From Chryseobacterium ginsenosidimutans (GTDB lineage Bacteria; Bacteroidota; Bacteroidia; Flavobacteriales; Weeksellaceae): DNA of 64,000 bases. The stretch covers positions 1,409,001-1,473,000 of the forward strand of contig NZ_JAUSXC010000001.1 in the NCBI RefSeq assembly GCF_030823405.1. Direction: 5' to 3'. A program made the position numbers and the translations under genes. The stretch's first letter is position 1; every line of letters starts with the position of its first letter. Of the stretch, positions 16,569 through 25,392 are shown piece after piece. The notes below the pieces were generated by a model. The model searched no databases, was not told where the DNA came from, and saw only the letters and a list, made by a program, of their open reading frames with translations.

Positions 16569-17903
16569 ATGAAGGTTACTGCAAAAAACCATGATGATGT
16601 AAGTGCATTGCTTACAGTGACATTGGAAAAATCTGACTATAAGGAAAAAGTTGAAAAACAATTGATTAATTATGCTAAAAATGCGCAAGTTCCTGGTTTC
16701 AGAAAAGGGAAAGTGCCTTTGAGTATGGTTAAAAAACAATATGAAGCAGGTATTGCTTTCGAAGAAATCAACAAGCAGGTTTCTGATGCCTTGAACGGAT
16801 ATGTAAATGACAATAAACTAAGATTAGTTGGTCAGCCCGTTCCGCAACCGGTAAATAATCTTGATTACAATGCTGATCAGTTGGAAGTTGCTTTTGAAGT
16901 AGGATACGAGCCTGAATTTACTATAGATTTAGCTAAATATGAAGCTCCTCATTATAAAGTAGAAGCTTCTGAAAAAGAAATCAACAAGAGTATTGAAAAC
17001 ATGCAGAAGCGTTTCGCTGAGCAGGTTCCTCAAGATAAAATCACTAAAGATTCTTATATCAATTTAGAAATTTCTCAGGTTGTAGAAGAAGATGCAGAAG
17101 GAGAACATCATCACCATCCGAAGAATGCTACTATTACATCTGAAAACAAAGAAGCTTTCAAATTGGTAAAAGCTTTGAAAATGGACGGATCTGTAAAAGT
17201 TTCTAAAGAAACTCTTGCTGCTGATGAAGAATTGGCGAAAGAATTAGGATTCTCTAAGGAAGAAGCTGAACACTTACACCACAACGAAGTTGAAGTTAAG
17301 GTAAAAGATTTCTATTCTTTGAATCTTGCTGAACTGAACCAAGAGCTTTTTGATAAAGTTTACGGTGAAGGAACAATTAAGTCTGAAGAAGAGCTTAAAG
17401 AAAAAGTAAAATCAGAATTGGACGAATATTTCCAGCAAAATGCTGATGTTCACTTTGTGAATAAAGTATTGGAGCAGGTTTCTGAGAAAGAAGAAGTAAA
17501 ACTTCCTGAAGAATTCCTTGTAAAATGGTTAATTTTCTCTAATCAGAATATTCAGTCTGAAGAGCAGGCTAAAGAAATTCTTGAATCTGAGAAGAATCAG
17601 TTGAAATATCAGATTATTGAAGGAAAATTGATGAGTGAAAATGAAATTCAATTAGATTATGCTGATGTTTTGGCACAAGCTGAGCAATTGGTAAGAAATC
17701 AATTGGCTATCTACGGAATTCACCACTTAGGTGATGAGGAAATCCAGAAGTATGCTGTTGAAATGTTGAAAGACCAAGAGCAGGTAAGACAAATTTCTTC
17801 TGAAGTTGCTATGGCGAAGCTGAAAGATGTTATCCTTGAAAAAGCTACGAAAAAAGAAACTGCAATTTCTCACGACGAGTTTTTAGAAGAGCTTAAAAAG
17901 TAA
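16569..17903 (+). CDS. tig: trigger factor chaperone
   Basis: The 444-residue protein starts with the ribosome-binding domain, whose signature VPGFRKGKVP lies near residues 42-51. A divergent middle region stands in place of a typical FKBP domain, with His-rich patches (EHHHHP near residue 183 and EHLHHNE near 237) and the C-terminal helical chaperone arms complete the protein. It meets nascent chains at the ribosome exit tunnel. The clpP/clpX genes that often accompany tig in other phyla are absent here. Terminators on both sides show a single-gene unit. Confidence 0.93.
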   Translation: MKVTAKNHDDVSALLTVTLEKSDYKEKVEKQLINYAKNAQVPGFRKGKVPLSMVKKQYEAGIAFEEINKQVSDALNGYVNDNKLRLVGQPVPQPVNNLDYNADQLEVAFEVGYEPEFTIDLAKYEAPHYKVEASEKEINKSIENMQKRFAEQVPQDKITKDSYINLEISQVVEEDAEGEHHHHPKNATITSENKEAFKLVKALKMDGSVKVSKETLAADEELAKELGFSKEEAEHLHHNEVEVKVKDFYSLNLAELNQELFDKVYGEGTIKSEEELKEKVKSELDEYFQQNADVHFVNKVLEQVSEKEEVKLPEEFLVKWLIFSNQNIQSEEQAKEILESEKNQLKYQIIEGKLMSENEIQLDYADVLAQAEQLVRNQLAIYGIHHLGDEEIQKYAVEMLKDQEQVRQISSEVAMAKLKDVILEKATKKETAISHDEFLEELKK

Positions 17904-17924
17904 TTTATTTTATCATAAATATTT

Positions 17925-17954
17925 AAAACCACCAATTATTTGGTGGTTTTTTAT
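17925..17954 (+). terminator. terminator after tig
   Basis: AAAACCACCAA (17925-17935) pairs with TTGGTGGTTTT (17940-17950), then T residues. Confidence 0.85.
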
Positions 17955-18014
17955 TGAAAAACGTTTTTATTTTATTCGTTCAATATTCATATATTTACGC
18001 TCTAAATTTAGTAT

Positions 18015-18701
18015 ATGAAAAAGATCATCATTCCATTTTTTTGCGCTGTACTTTTTTCTACTTCGGTAGCTGCACAAAAAAAGGCTGTTTCTCCTGCAAA
18101 AACGGAAGCTGCACAATCAAAATTGACTTCTAAAGACGTTATTAACAACTATCTTACTGCTCTTGGAGGAAAAGATAAGTTGGAAGCTGTAAAATCTACG
18201 ATTACAGATAATACGCTTTCTGTTTCAGGTATGGAAATTGCCATGACAACAAAAAAAATGGGTAATAAATTCAAATCTGAGCAATCTGTAATGGGTCAGA
18301 AGATGATTCAGTTTTTTGATGGCGAGAAAGGATATTTCGAGCAGGGTGGTCAGAAAATGGATATTCCGGCTGATAAAATTGCAGAATTGAAGAAAAGTAA
18401 AGTTATGGATGCTTTAGGATATGATGCTGCGAACTTCCCGACAGTAACAGTTGAGAAAATCGACGGAAAAGATTATAATGTGTTGGCTTCTGATAAAGGA
18501 AAACATTATTTCGATGCTTCTACAGGATTGTTGTATAAATCTACTGCAGATGAAGGGAATGCTACCGTAAAAAGCTATATGACTGTTGACGGAATTAAAT
18601 TTCCATCTGAAATTGAAGCTGAAGGAAACGGACAAAAAGTTAACATTAAGACTACAAAAGTTACAATCAATTCAGGGGTTTCTGATGCTGATTTTAAATA
18701 A
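18015..18701 (+). CDS. exported LolA/lipoprotein-sorting-like protein
   Basis: The 228-residue product has a signal peptide (1-20, ending VAAQ) and a single beta-rich domain that begins DVINNYLTALGGKDKLEAVKS, the usual opening of LolA-like outer-membrane-sorting domains in Bacteroidetes (often found fused to or near M16 peptidases). The downstream gene is indeed an M16 peptidase, but a terminator and a promoter separate them. The likely place is the periplasm; the ligand is unknown. Confidence 0.7.
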   Translation: MKKIIIPFFCAVLFSTSVAAQKKAVSPAKTEAAQSKLTSKDVINNYLTALGGKDKLEAVKSTITDNTLSVSGMEIAMTTKKMGNKFKSEQSVMGQKMIQFFDGEKGYFEQGGQKMDIPADKIAELKKSKVMDALGYDAANFPTVTVEKIDGKDYNVLASDKGKHYFDASTGLLYKSTADEGNATVKSYMTVDGIKFPSEIEAEGNGQKVNIKTTKVTINSGVSDADFK

Positions 18702-18721
18702 AAAACTATTATTTTATATAG

Positions 18722-18748
18722 AAAGCCGGGCAATGCTCGGCTTTTTTT
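18722..18748 (+). terminator. terminator after LolA-like gene
   Basis: AAGCCGGGC (18723-18731) pairs with GCTCGGCTT (18735-18743) with one wobble around AAT, then seven T. Confidence 0.85.
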
Positions 18749-18812
18749 GTTGACTTTATATTTTTAACTTTAATTTAACTAAAAAAATATATTTTCCTTT
18801 TTCTATAATTTA

Positions 18813-18820
18813 TATTTTTG
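18813..18820 (+). promoter_or_regulatory. -7 promoter element, upstream copy
   Basis: TATTTTTG, 27 bases before a 26-codon open frame. It is the upstream member of the duplicated pair. Confidence 0.5.
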
Positions 18821-18847
18821 ACTTATAAACAACACAAAAACGATTCG

Positions 18848-18928
18848 ATGAAAAAAGATAATTACTTTTGGCTCATTTCTGAACTATTCTCACCCTTAGA
18901 CTTTTTCGATATTTTTCTTAAAATTTAA
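18848..18928 (+). CDS. possible small protein, 26 residues
   Basis: An ATG at 18848 opens 26 codons ending in TAA at 18926-18928. The peptide starts MKKDNYFWLISELFSP and is rich in Phe, Leu and Asp. It has a well-placed -7 element but no recognisable family and no terminator of its own. It may be a true microprotein, a leader peptide for the M16 peptidase gene, or chance. Confidence 0.25.
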   Translation: MKKDNYFWLISELFSPLDFFDIFLKI

Positions 18929-18995
18929 CTATAATTAAATCAATTTTTAACTTTAAATAATATTTTAAACATTTCCTCGTTTAGTGAATAAATTA

Positions 18996-19003
18996 TATTT
19001 TTG
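18996..19003 (+). promoter_or_regulatory. -7 promoter element of the M16 peptidase gene
   Basis: TATTTTTG, 29 bases before the start codon; downstream copy of the duplicated promoter. Confidence 0.6.
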
Positions 19004-19032
19004 AACTATAAAAATTAATAATCATAATAACT

Positions 19033-21894
19033 ATGAAAAAAATGCTTTCTTCACTTGCAGTGATCTTCCTGATGTCTGCAAATGGTTTTGCACAGAACAT
19101 TCCTATGGACTCTTCTGTAAAAACAGGTACTCTTTCAAACGGAATGAAGTACTATATCAAAAAAAATACGTTACCTGAAAAGAAAGTAGATTTCAGATTG
19201 GCCATCAATGCGGGATCTATTCTTGAGGATGAAAACCAAAGAGGTCTTGCTCACTTTATGGAGCATATGAACTTTAATGGGACTAAAAATTTTCCTGATA
19301 ACAAATTAGTCGACTTTCTACAATCAATTGGAGTGAAATTCGGACAGCATCTTAATGCTTATACGAGTTTCGACGAAACGGTTTACATGCTTCCTGTGCC
19401 TTTAGACAAACCCGGAAATCTTGATGCCGGTCTGAAAGTAATGGAAGACTGGGCTTTTAATGCAACCCTTTCTGATGAGCAGATCAATAAAGAAAGAGGG
19501 GTAGTTTTAGAAGAATTGAGACTTGGTTTGGGAGCTGATAAAAGAATGTCGGACAAATATCTGCCGAAGCTGTTGTACAAATCTCAATACGCAAACAGAC
19601 TTCCGATCGGAAAGAAAGATGTTTTGGAAAACTTCAAGCCGGATGTCATCAGACAGTTTCATAAAGACTGGTACAGACCGGATTTAATGGCAATCGTTGT
19701 TGTCGGAGATGTAAATGTAGATGAAATTGAGAAAAAAATTAAGGACAATTTCAGTAAGTATAAAAACCCATCAATACCAAAAGAAAGAAAAACTTTTGAC
19801 CTGCCAGGCCATAAGGAAACTTTAGTGGCAATCGAGACAGATCCTGATGCTACAAGATCAATGGTCCAGTTTACGATGAAAGATTCTGAAGCGTATCAGC
19901 CGGATGTTACTGTTGAGCAATACAATCAGAGTCTTGTTGAGCAAATCACATCAACCATGCTCAATAACAGACTTGGTGAACTTGTGAATTCTACCAATCC
20001 TCCTTTCACTTACGGATCTGTTTATCATGGAGGAACCTATGCGAGAAGCAAAGAAGCCTTCCAGGGGTTTGCAATGGTAAAAGACGGAAATCAGCTTAAT
20101 GCTCTGAAAGTTCTTTTGGAAGAAGTGGAAAGAGCAAAAAGATTCGGATTTACCCAGACAGAATTAGACAGAGCAAAAGCCCAGGTTTTATCTAATATTG
20201 AAACAACTTACAACAACCGCGATAAAACGGAAAGCAATGTGTTGGTGGATGAATACGTAAGAAACTTTCTGGAGCAGGAACCAATGCCGGGAATTGCCTG
20301 GGAATATGAAGATACTAAGAAATTTTTACCTTCTGTAACATTGGCTCAGACAAACGAGATCATCAAAAAGTTTGTAAAAGACGATAGCAGAGTAGTGGTA
20401 ATTACAGGACCTAAAAAAGATAATGTCACAATGCCAACAGAAGCAATGGTGATGAATACTTTCGAAGGAGTAAAAATGGCAGATCTTAAGCCTTATGAGG
20501 AAAAAGCAACCATTAAAAATTTAATAAAACCTTTTAAATCTGAAGGTAAAATTGCTAAAACTGAAACGGATGTCAAATTAGGAACAACAACCTGGACATT
20601 GAGCAATGGTGCTAAAGTAACTTTCAAGAAAACAGATTTTAAAGATGATGAAATTGTTTTCTCTGCAAGAAGTCTGGGAGGAAATTCTTTGATCGCTGAT
20701 GCAGATTTCATTAAAACTCAGTTTGCTTTCCCTGCTTTATCTGAAGCCGGAGTGGGTGGCTTTTCAAAATCTGATCTTACTAATTATTTAGCAGGTAAAC
20801 AAGTTAATGTAAATCCTTCTGTTGGTGCTTTAACTGAGGGTATTTCGGGAAGAACAAGCCAGAAAGATCTTGGGACAGCAATGGAACTGATATATGCTTA
20901 TTTTACAGCTTTAAATTATAATCCGGATTCTTTTAATGCTTATAAAACAAAACAGTCTGCAATGTTGGATAATCTGTTATCCAATCCGCAGTTCTACTTT
21001 TCTAGCGAGCATGCGAAATTTATGAATCAGAAAAATCCGAGATTTATTGGGATTATTCCAATGGAAAAAGAATGGGCGAATACAGATTACAAAAAGGCAT
21101 ATGATATCTACAAAGAAAAATTTGCCAATGCAGGTAATTTCCAATTCTATTTTGTAGGAAATATCGATGAGGCCAAGTTTAAAAATGAAGTGTTGCAGTA
21201 TATTGCAAGTCTTCCGTCTACAGGAAAATCTATGAATTTTAAGGATACTGGCTACAGACAGATGGCAGGAGATTTCACAAAAACATATAAAAAAGGAAAA
21301 GATCCTAAAAGTATGGTAACAATTTCTTACACGGGTGAAGCACCTTACAATGAAAAAGAAGCATTGGCTCTGGAAGCTCTGGGTGAAGTGGCTACCATTA
21401 AAGTAATTGAAAAGCTAAGAGAAGATGAAAGCGGAATTTATGGTGGCGGTGCAAGAGGCGGAATGTACCGAGTACCTTTTAATAATTACAGTTTCAGCAT
21501 CAGTTTCCCTTGCGGACCTGAAAATGCCGAAAAGCTGATAAAAAGTGCTTTGGCTGAGCTTCAGAAGTTAATTGATAAAGGTCCGGAACAAAAAGATCTT
21601 GATAAATACAAAGAAGGAGAGTACAATGATAATAAAACGAGCCTGAAAGATAATATGTACTGGATGAATGCTCTTTCAAAAAATCAACTGGACGGAAGTG
21701 ATAAGTACGAGATTCTTAATTATGAGGATAGGGTAAAAGCATTAACTGTAAAAGATCTTCAGGATGTCGGTAAAAAATACCTTACTAAAGGCAGAATTGT
21801 AGCGACTTTGATGCCGGAAGACGGATGGGAAAATGCCAAAAAAAATGAAACTAAAGTAGAGACAGCAACTGTGAAAGCAGGTGCAGGAAATTAA
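19033..21894 (+). CDS. M16 family metallopeptidase, two-lobed, exported
   Basis: The 953-residue protein has a signal peptide (1-20, ending FAQ) and two M16 halves. The inverted zinc motif HFMEH lies at 74-78, and the downstream glutamate ligand is in RGVVLEELR near residue 154. The second half lacks the motif, as in PqqL-type and pitrilysin-type peptidases, and contains the Arg/Tyr-containing GIYGGGARGG segment that contributes to substrate binding. It is expected to degrade peptides in the periplasm. It is a single-gene unit closed by a strong terminator. Confidence 0.9.
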   Translation: MKKMLSSLAVIFLMSANGFAQNIPMDSSVKTGTLSNGMKYYIKKNTLPEKKVDFRLAINAGSILEDENQRGLAHFMEHMNFNGTKNFPDNKLVDFLQSIGVKFGQHLNAYTSFDETVYMLPVPLDKPGNLDAGLKVMEDWAFNATLSDEQINKERGVVLEELRLGLGADKRMSDKYLPKLLYKSQYANRLPIGKKDVLENFKPDVIRQFHKDWYRPDLMAIVVVGDVNVDEIEKKIKDNFSKYKNPSIPKERKTFDLPGHKETLVAIETDPDATRSMVQFTMKDSEAYQPDVTVEQYNQSLVEQITSTMLNNRLGELVNSTNPPFTYGSVYHGGTYARSKEAFQGFAMVKDGNQLNALKVLLEEVERAKRFGFTQTELDRAKAQVLSNIETTYNNRDKTESNVLVDEYVRNFLEQEPMPGIAWEYEDTKKFLPSVTLAQTNEIIKKFVKDDSRVVVITGPKKDNVTMPTEAMVMNTFEGVKMADLKPYEEKATIKNLIKPFKSEGKIAKTETDVKLGTTTWTLSNGAKVTFKKTDFKDDEIVFSARSLGGNSLIADADFIKTQFAFPALSEAGVGGFSKSDLTNYLAGKQVNVNPSVGALTEGISGRTSQKDLGTAMELIYAYFTALNYNPDSFNAYKTKQSAMLDNLLSNPQFYFSSEHAKFMNQKNPRFIGIIPMEKEWANTDYKKAYDIYKEKFANAGNFQFYFVGNIDEAKFKNEVLQYIASLPSTGKSMNFKDTGYRQMAGDFTKTYKKGKDPKSMVTISYTGEAPYNEKEALALEALGEVATIKVIEKLREDESGIYGGGARGGMYRVPFNNYSFSISFPCGPENAEKLIKSALAELQKLIDKGPEQKDLDKYKEGEYNDNKTSLKDNMYWMNALSKNQLDGSDKYEILNYEDRVKALTVKDLQDVGKKYLTKGRIVATLMPEDGWENAKKNETKVETATVKAGAGN

Positions 21895-21914
21895 TTAGTT
21901 TTTATTGCAAAATA

Positions 21915-21952
21915 AAAACCGCCTTGTAAATTTTACGAGGCGGTTTTATTTT
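21915..21952. terminator. strong bidirectional terminator
   Basis: AAAACCGCCT (21915-21924) pairs with AGGCGGTTTT (21938-21947) and the inner bases extend the stem; it separates the M16 gene from the convergent DUF3109 gene. Confidence 0.88.
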
Positions 21953-21996
21953 ATTTAAATAAGAATTGAATGTAAACTGAAAATTCTTGCACTTAA

Positions 21997-22581
21997 TTAA
22001 GAACCATATTCTTTTTTCCATTCCTCGGCAACTTCACTCAGAACACCATAAAATTCTTCACCATATTTTCTGATCAACGGAGTTTTTAAGAATTTATAAA
22101 CAGGAACCTGTAATTCTTTTCCTAAAGCACATGCATCACTGCAAACACTCCATACATCATAATTTAATGCCTTAAAAGTAGAATATTCTTTTACACGAAT
22201 CGGGTAAAGGTGGCACGAGATGGGTTTTTGCCAGTCAATTGCACCGTCTTCGTATGCCTTTTCAATTCCACATTTTGTAATCCCTTTTTCGTCGAAGGTT
22301 ACGTATGCACATTCCCGATTGTCAACCATTGGAGTTACATACAGTCCGTCCATAGGATCGGTTGTCCATGTTCCGATTTCTTCAACGGATTTTATGCCTT
22401 CCGGAGTAAGATAGGGTTTAATTTTATCAAAAATACTATCCAAAATTTCCAGCTCATCTTTATCTAACGGAGCTCCAACATCTCCTTCTACGCAACATGC
22501 ACCTTTGCATTTGGAAAGGTTGCAAACAAACTCTTCAGAAAAAATATCTTCGGAGATCAATTTATCGTCTATCTGAATCAT
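21997..22581 (-). CDS. DUF3109 family cysteine-rich protein
   Basis: The 194-residue protein has the cysteine cluster C20, C25, C29 and C30 (VCNLSKCKGACC) and further cysteines in ECAY, TKCGIE, ISCHLYPIR and WSVCSDAC, the pattern of DUF3109/YkgJ-like proteins, which probably bind zinc or an iron-sulfur cluster. Function is unknown. It starts 10 bases after the DUF6427 gene and is likely co-transcribed with it. Confidence 0.85.
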   Translation of the reverse strand: MIQIDDKLISEDIFSEEFVCNLSKCKGACCVEGDVGAPLDKDELEILDSIFDKIKPYLTPEGIKSVEEIGTWTTDPMDGLYVTPMVDNRECAYVTFDEKGITKCGIEKAYEDGAIDWQKPISCHLYPIRVKEYSTFKALNYDVWSVCSDACALGKELQVPVYKFLKTPLIRKYGEEFYGVLSEVAEEWKKEYGS

Positions 22582-22591
22582 AATCTTTTAA

Positions 22592-23488
22592 TTAAAATAA
22601 ATAAATCGCTTTATACGCAATCAAACTAAAAATAATTAACCATAAGCTTACTTCCTGCATCCAGTATTTGGGTAAAAATTTCAGCATCCGACTGATAATA
22701 ATGGTCGAAGGAAAGGCAAGAAGCAGCAAATATTCATAACTTTTATTCATGTAAAGAATAATAGTAACCAGCTGTGCTAGAGAGAAAACCAACAAAAAAG
22801 TATATTTGTATCTGCTGATCGGGCTCTTTTTATTATAATTTTTAAAATGGTCGTAAACTGCGTATATCAGCATTAAAACAATCGGAATTAAAGGTAATAA
22901 TGTGGTATAATCTGTTATTATTTTCATGTTTCCAAAAGGAAAATAATTCATATTCCAGGATCTGAAATTCATGAAAAACATGACAGAAAAATAGCTGAAC
23001 ACAATTAAAATTATTCCTAATAAAAACCTGAAAATATTTAATCCGATTCTTTCTGAAGTCGCAATTACATGGATGATCACAAAAATTGCCATTGGCCACG
23101 TTGTAGGCAGAAAAATAAAATTCAGTGCAACAATGGAACCTACCAAAACATAAGACTTTTTTCTGATATCTTCATTGGTACTTGTAAGAAGCAGCAAAAG
23201 AAAAGAATTGGTTAATAAGGAAACGGCAAGTCCGATATCCAAATTCCCGGGATACAGACCAAAAATAAAAAATGTATATAAAAATAACGGTAAATGAGTC
23301 TGATAATTCAATGCAATACTGTGAAAGCAAAAATAACCTAGAGCAATTCCTAAAAAAGTAATGCCTGCGATTATGCCTTCATAAGTGTTGAAATTCAGAA
23401 AGTTAAAAGTTATAACTATTAACAGAAGAAAACCAATATAAACAGGGATTGAAAAAATATTGCTTTCTTTTGAAAGTAATTTAAACAT
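22592..23488 (-). CDS. DUF6427 family integral membrane protein
   Basis: The 298-residue protein is hydrophobic over its whole length, with about nine to ten membrane segments and short loops, and starts MFKLLSKESNIFSIPVY, typical of the Flavobacteriia-specific DUF6427. Function is unknown. In this group it is usually a neighbour of DUF6341, as here, where the two genes are divergent and share a 42-bp promoter region. Confidence 0.78.
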   Translation of the reverse strand: MFKLLSKESNIFSIPVYIGFLLLIVITFNFLNFNTYEGIIAGITFLGIALGYFCFHSIALNYQTHLPLFLYTFFIFGLYPGNLDIGLAVSLLTNSFLLLLLTSTNEDIRKKSYVLVGSIVALNFIFLPTTWPMAIFVIIHVIATSERIGLNIFRFLLGIILIVFSYFSVMFFMNFRSWNMNYFPFGNMKIITDYTTLLPLIPIVLMLIYAVYDHFKNYNKKSPISRYKYTFLLVFSLAQLVTIILYMNKSYEYLLLLAFPSTIIISRMLKFLPKYWMQEVSLWLIIFSLIAYKAIYLF

Positions 23489-23494
23489 TTTTTA

Positions 23495-23502
23495 TAAATT
23501 TG
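23495..23502 (+). promoter_or_regulatory. -7 promoter element of DUF6341 gene
   Basis: TAAATTTG, 28 bases before the start codon; a TTTG at 23469-23472 lies 22 bases upstream as a possible -33 element. It faces the element on the other strand. Confidence 0.5.
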
Positions 23503-23504
23503 TA

Positions 23505-23512
23505 CAAAGTTA
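23505..23512 (-). promoter_or_regulatory. -7 promoter element of DUF6427 gene
   Basis: The reverse strand reads TAACTTTG, 16 bases before the DUF6427 start codon and only 2 bases from the forward element. Confidence 0.5.
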
Positions 23513-23530
23513 ATTTAAAAAAGGAAAATA

Positions 23531-23764
23531 ATGACGTCTTTCTTTCTATTCTTAAGTAAAGTTTTCAAATGGTCTTTCGGTTTTTACGACACCTTTGGGA
23601 ATGTATTAAACTGGATCCTATTCACTGTTTGTTGCGTATTGTTCACCTATTGGTGCTACGTTCTAGTTGTTAAACTAGGTGGTGATAAAGATAAAGACTA
23701 CTTTTCTCCGACGGAAGGTAAGAATCCTTATTACGATCCTAATATTTACAAAAAAGAAGGTTAA
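23531..23764 (+). CDS. DUF6341 family small membrane protein
   Basis: The 77-residue protein has a hydrophobic N-terminus, one clear membrane helix (about 27-47, including VCCVLFTYWC) and a polar tail with GGDKDKDYFSP. The layout fits the Flavobacteriia family DUF6341. It may work with the divergent DUF6427 membrane protein, a guess from conserved neighbourhood. Confidence 0.75.
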   Translation: MTSFFLFLSKVFKWSFGFYDTFGNVLNWILFTVCCVLFTYWCYVLVVKLGGDKDKDYFSPTEGKNPYYDPNIYKKEG

Positions 23765-23781
23765 TTAATTGGTTATATAGT

Positions 23782-23818
23782 AAAAAGCCGATCAAATTTT
23801 ATTTGGTCGGCTTTTTTA
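23782..23818. terminator. bidirectional terminator
   Basis: AAAAGCCGA (23783-23791) pairs with TCGGCTTTT (23807-23815), with further inner pairs; between the DUF6341 gene and the convergent usp gene. Confidence 0.85.
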
Positions 23819-23848
23819 TTAACGATTAAAATTTAATTTTCTTTACTC

Positions 23849-24286
23849 TTAGTCATGAATCGGAAGTACCAAAACAGGAACACTGGAGTCCTTTGTAATC
23901 CCTTTGGTAAGGCTTCCCACGAAAACATCATAAATTCCGCTTCTTCCGTGTGATCCCATCACGATAAAATCGGCATTGTTGGTTTTGGCATAATCTAAAA
24001 TAATATCTTTGGCAATACCTTGTTTCAGAAGATGTTCGCAATCTACATCATGAGCGAGAATTATCTGTTCAATTTTATTTAACTGAACCAGTTCCTCTCT
24101 TATTTCATTCTCTTCAACTTCCGGAAAATATTGAAATCCCATATCACCGATGGCAAAGCCAATATCGGATGGTGCAACATGAATAAGGAAAATCTTTCCG
24201 TTTACCTGTTTAGCAAATTTTACAGCACCATCTATAAGCTGTTCTGTCTTGTCCCCAAAATCTACGGGTAATACAATATTTATCAT
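23849..24286 (-). CDS. universal stress protein, UspA family
   Basis: The 145-residue protein has a single Usp domain. It begins with the conserved PVDFGDKTEQLIDGA and has the nucleotide-binding GSHGRSGIYDVFVGS segment near residue 112, so it belongs to the ATP-binding branch of the family. Typical roles are in stress survival and metabolic arrest in the cytosol. It is the last gene of a reverse-strand series that starts at pssA. Confidence 0.88.
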   Translation of the reverse strand: MINIVLPVDFGDKTEQLIDGAVKFAKQVNGKIFLIHVAPSDIGFAIGDMGFQYFPEVEENEIREELVQLNKIEQIILAHDVDCEHLLKQGIAKDIILDYAKTNNADFIVMGSHGRSGIYDVFVGSLTKGITKDSSVPVLVLPIHD

Positions 24287-24345
24287 AACCTTTAACTTTG
24301 TTTATTAAAGATAGGAAAATTATGCCAAAAGTTATGTTAAATTAC

Positions 24346-24951
24346 TTATAAAATTCTGATGTCAAGAATTTTTTCCTCTTCAAGGTAAGCTTCAAGAATA
24401 TCGTTCTCTTCAACTTTACCGACGCCTTTTGGCGTTCCTGTGAAAATCAAATCACCGACTCTTAATGTAAAATATTGTGACACAAAAGCAATAATGTCAT
24501 CAATCGTGAAGATCATATCTTTTGTATTTCCATCCTGAACCTTTTCTTTATTTTTTAACAATGAAAAATTCAAAGATTCCAGATTATAATTTTCTTTTTT
24601 AAAAAAGTTTCCGACCACTGCAGAACCGTCAAAACCTTTTGCCAATTCCCATGGTAAACCTTTAGATTTCAGTTCACTTTGAAGATCTCGTGCCGTAAAA
24701 TCAATTCCCAGACCGATTTCTTCGTAATGCTTGTTTGCTGTTTCTTTTTGGATATATTTTCCGCCTTTTGAGATTTTCACTACAACTTCCAGTTCGTAAT
24801 GAACATCATCTGAAAACTCGGGAATGTAAAAATCATTTCCTTTTAGAACCGCAGTATCCGGTTTCATGAAAATGACAGGTTTTTCAGGAATTTCATTTCC
24901 CAATTCTTTTGCGTGTTCGCTGTAATTTCTTCCTATGCAGATTATTTTCAT
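24346..24951 (-). CDS. fumarylacetoacetate hydrolase family protein (FAHD1/YcgM-like)
   Basis: The 201-residue protein is a short FAH-family enzyme, beginning IICIGRNYSEHAKELGNE and carrying the metal-binding HYELEV stretch near 51-56 and FTGTPKGVGKV near the C-terminus. Short members of the family act as acylpyruvases or oxaloacetate decarboxylases; the substrate cannot be told here. It follows the DUF2007 gene by 39 bases on the same strand. Confidence 0.85.
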   Translation of the reverse strand: MKIICIGRNYSEHAKELGNEIPEKPVIFMKPDTAVLKGNDFYIPEFSDDVHYELEVVVKISKGGKYIQKETANKHYEEIGLGIDFTARDLQSELKSKGLPWELAKGFDGSAVVGNFFKKENYNLESLNFSLLKNKEKVQDGNTKDMIFTIDDIIAFVSQYFTLRVGDLIFTGTPKGVGKVEENDILEAYLEEEKILDIRIL

Positions 24952-24990
24952 AATTATTTTTATTGTAGATTTTATTGAAACAGAAATATT

Positions 24991-25389
24991 TTAATGTGTA
25001 AACTCATTTCCACAATAATAACAAACAAATTTATGGCTTGTCAGAATCGAAATTCCAAAAAAGCTCGTTGCACTGTCATCTCTGTAAATATGATTAGAAC
25101 CACATTTTGGGCATACAAAATCAAATTCAGGATTTTCAATTGTATGTTCTACTTCAAGCGAAAATTCTTCATTTTCTTTATAATTCTGTAATACCTCATT
25201 TGCTTTTTCCAGATCTTCTTCGAAAACCTGCAGCTGAATTCCGCCGACAGCCTGAGAAAGCAGCCAATCGGTCTGGATCAGCTGTTCATTAGCAATAAAG
25301 CTGTTGATACCGCTTTCTGATAATATTTGCTTGTCTCTGTTGGCCTGAAGAGCCGTTTCGTAAAATTTAAATTTAACCAGCTCGCTCAT
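24991..25389 (-). CDS. DUF2007 domain protein with C-terminal zinc ribbon
   Basis: The first 70 residues fit the DUF2007 domain (putative signal-transducing or PII-like fold), with the typical YETALQANRDKQILSESGI opening. The C-terminal part has CPKCGSNH and CYYCGNEF, two CxxC pairs that form a zinc ribbon. Function is unknown. It lies only 3 bases after the DnaQ-like gene, so the two are translationally linked. Confidence 0.75.
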   Translation of the reverse strand: MSELVKFKFYETALQANRDKQILSESGINSFIANEQLIQTDWLLSQAVGGIQLQVFEEDLEKANEVLQNYKENEEFSLEVEHTIENPEFDFVCPKCGSNHIYRDDSATSFFGISILTSHKFVCYYCGNEFTH

Positions 25390-25392
25390 CTA

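Larger units (their letters stand above)
18761..19003 (+). repeat. duplicated promoter region
   Basis: TTTTTAACTTTAA occurs at 18761-18773 and again at 18944-18956; in both copies a TATTTTTGA element follows exactly 52 bases from the start of the 13-mer (18813 and 18996), followed by a TATAAA. The repeat unit is 183 bp. The 331-bp gap between genes is filled by these two copies. Confidence 0.6.

Noticed and set aside
17109..17130. His-rich HHHH stretch in trigger factor as a sign of an engineered tag or metal chaperone
   Set aside because: The stretch is inside an intact chaperone and similar His patches occur in natural trigger factors; no evidence of engineering.
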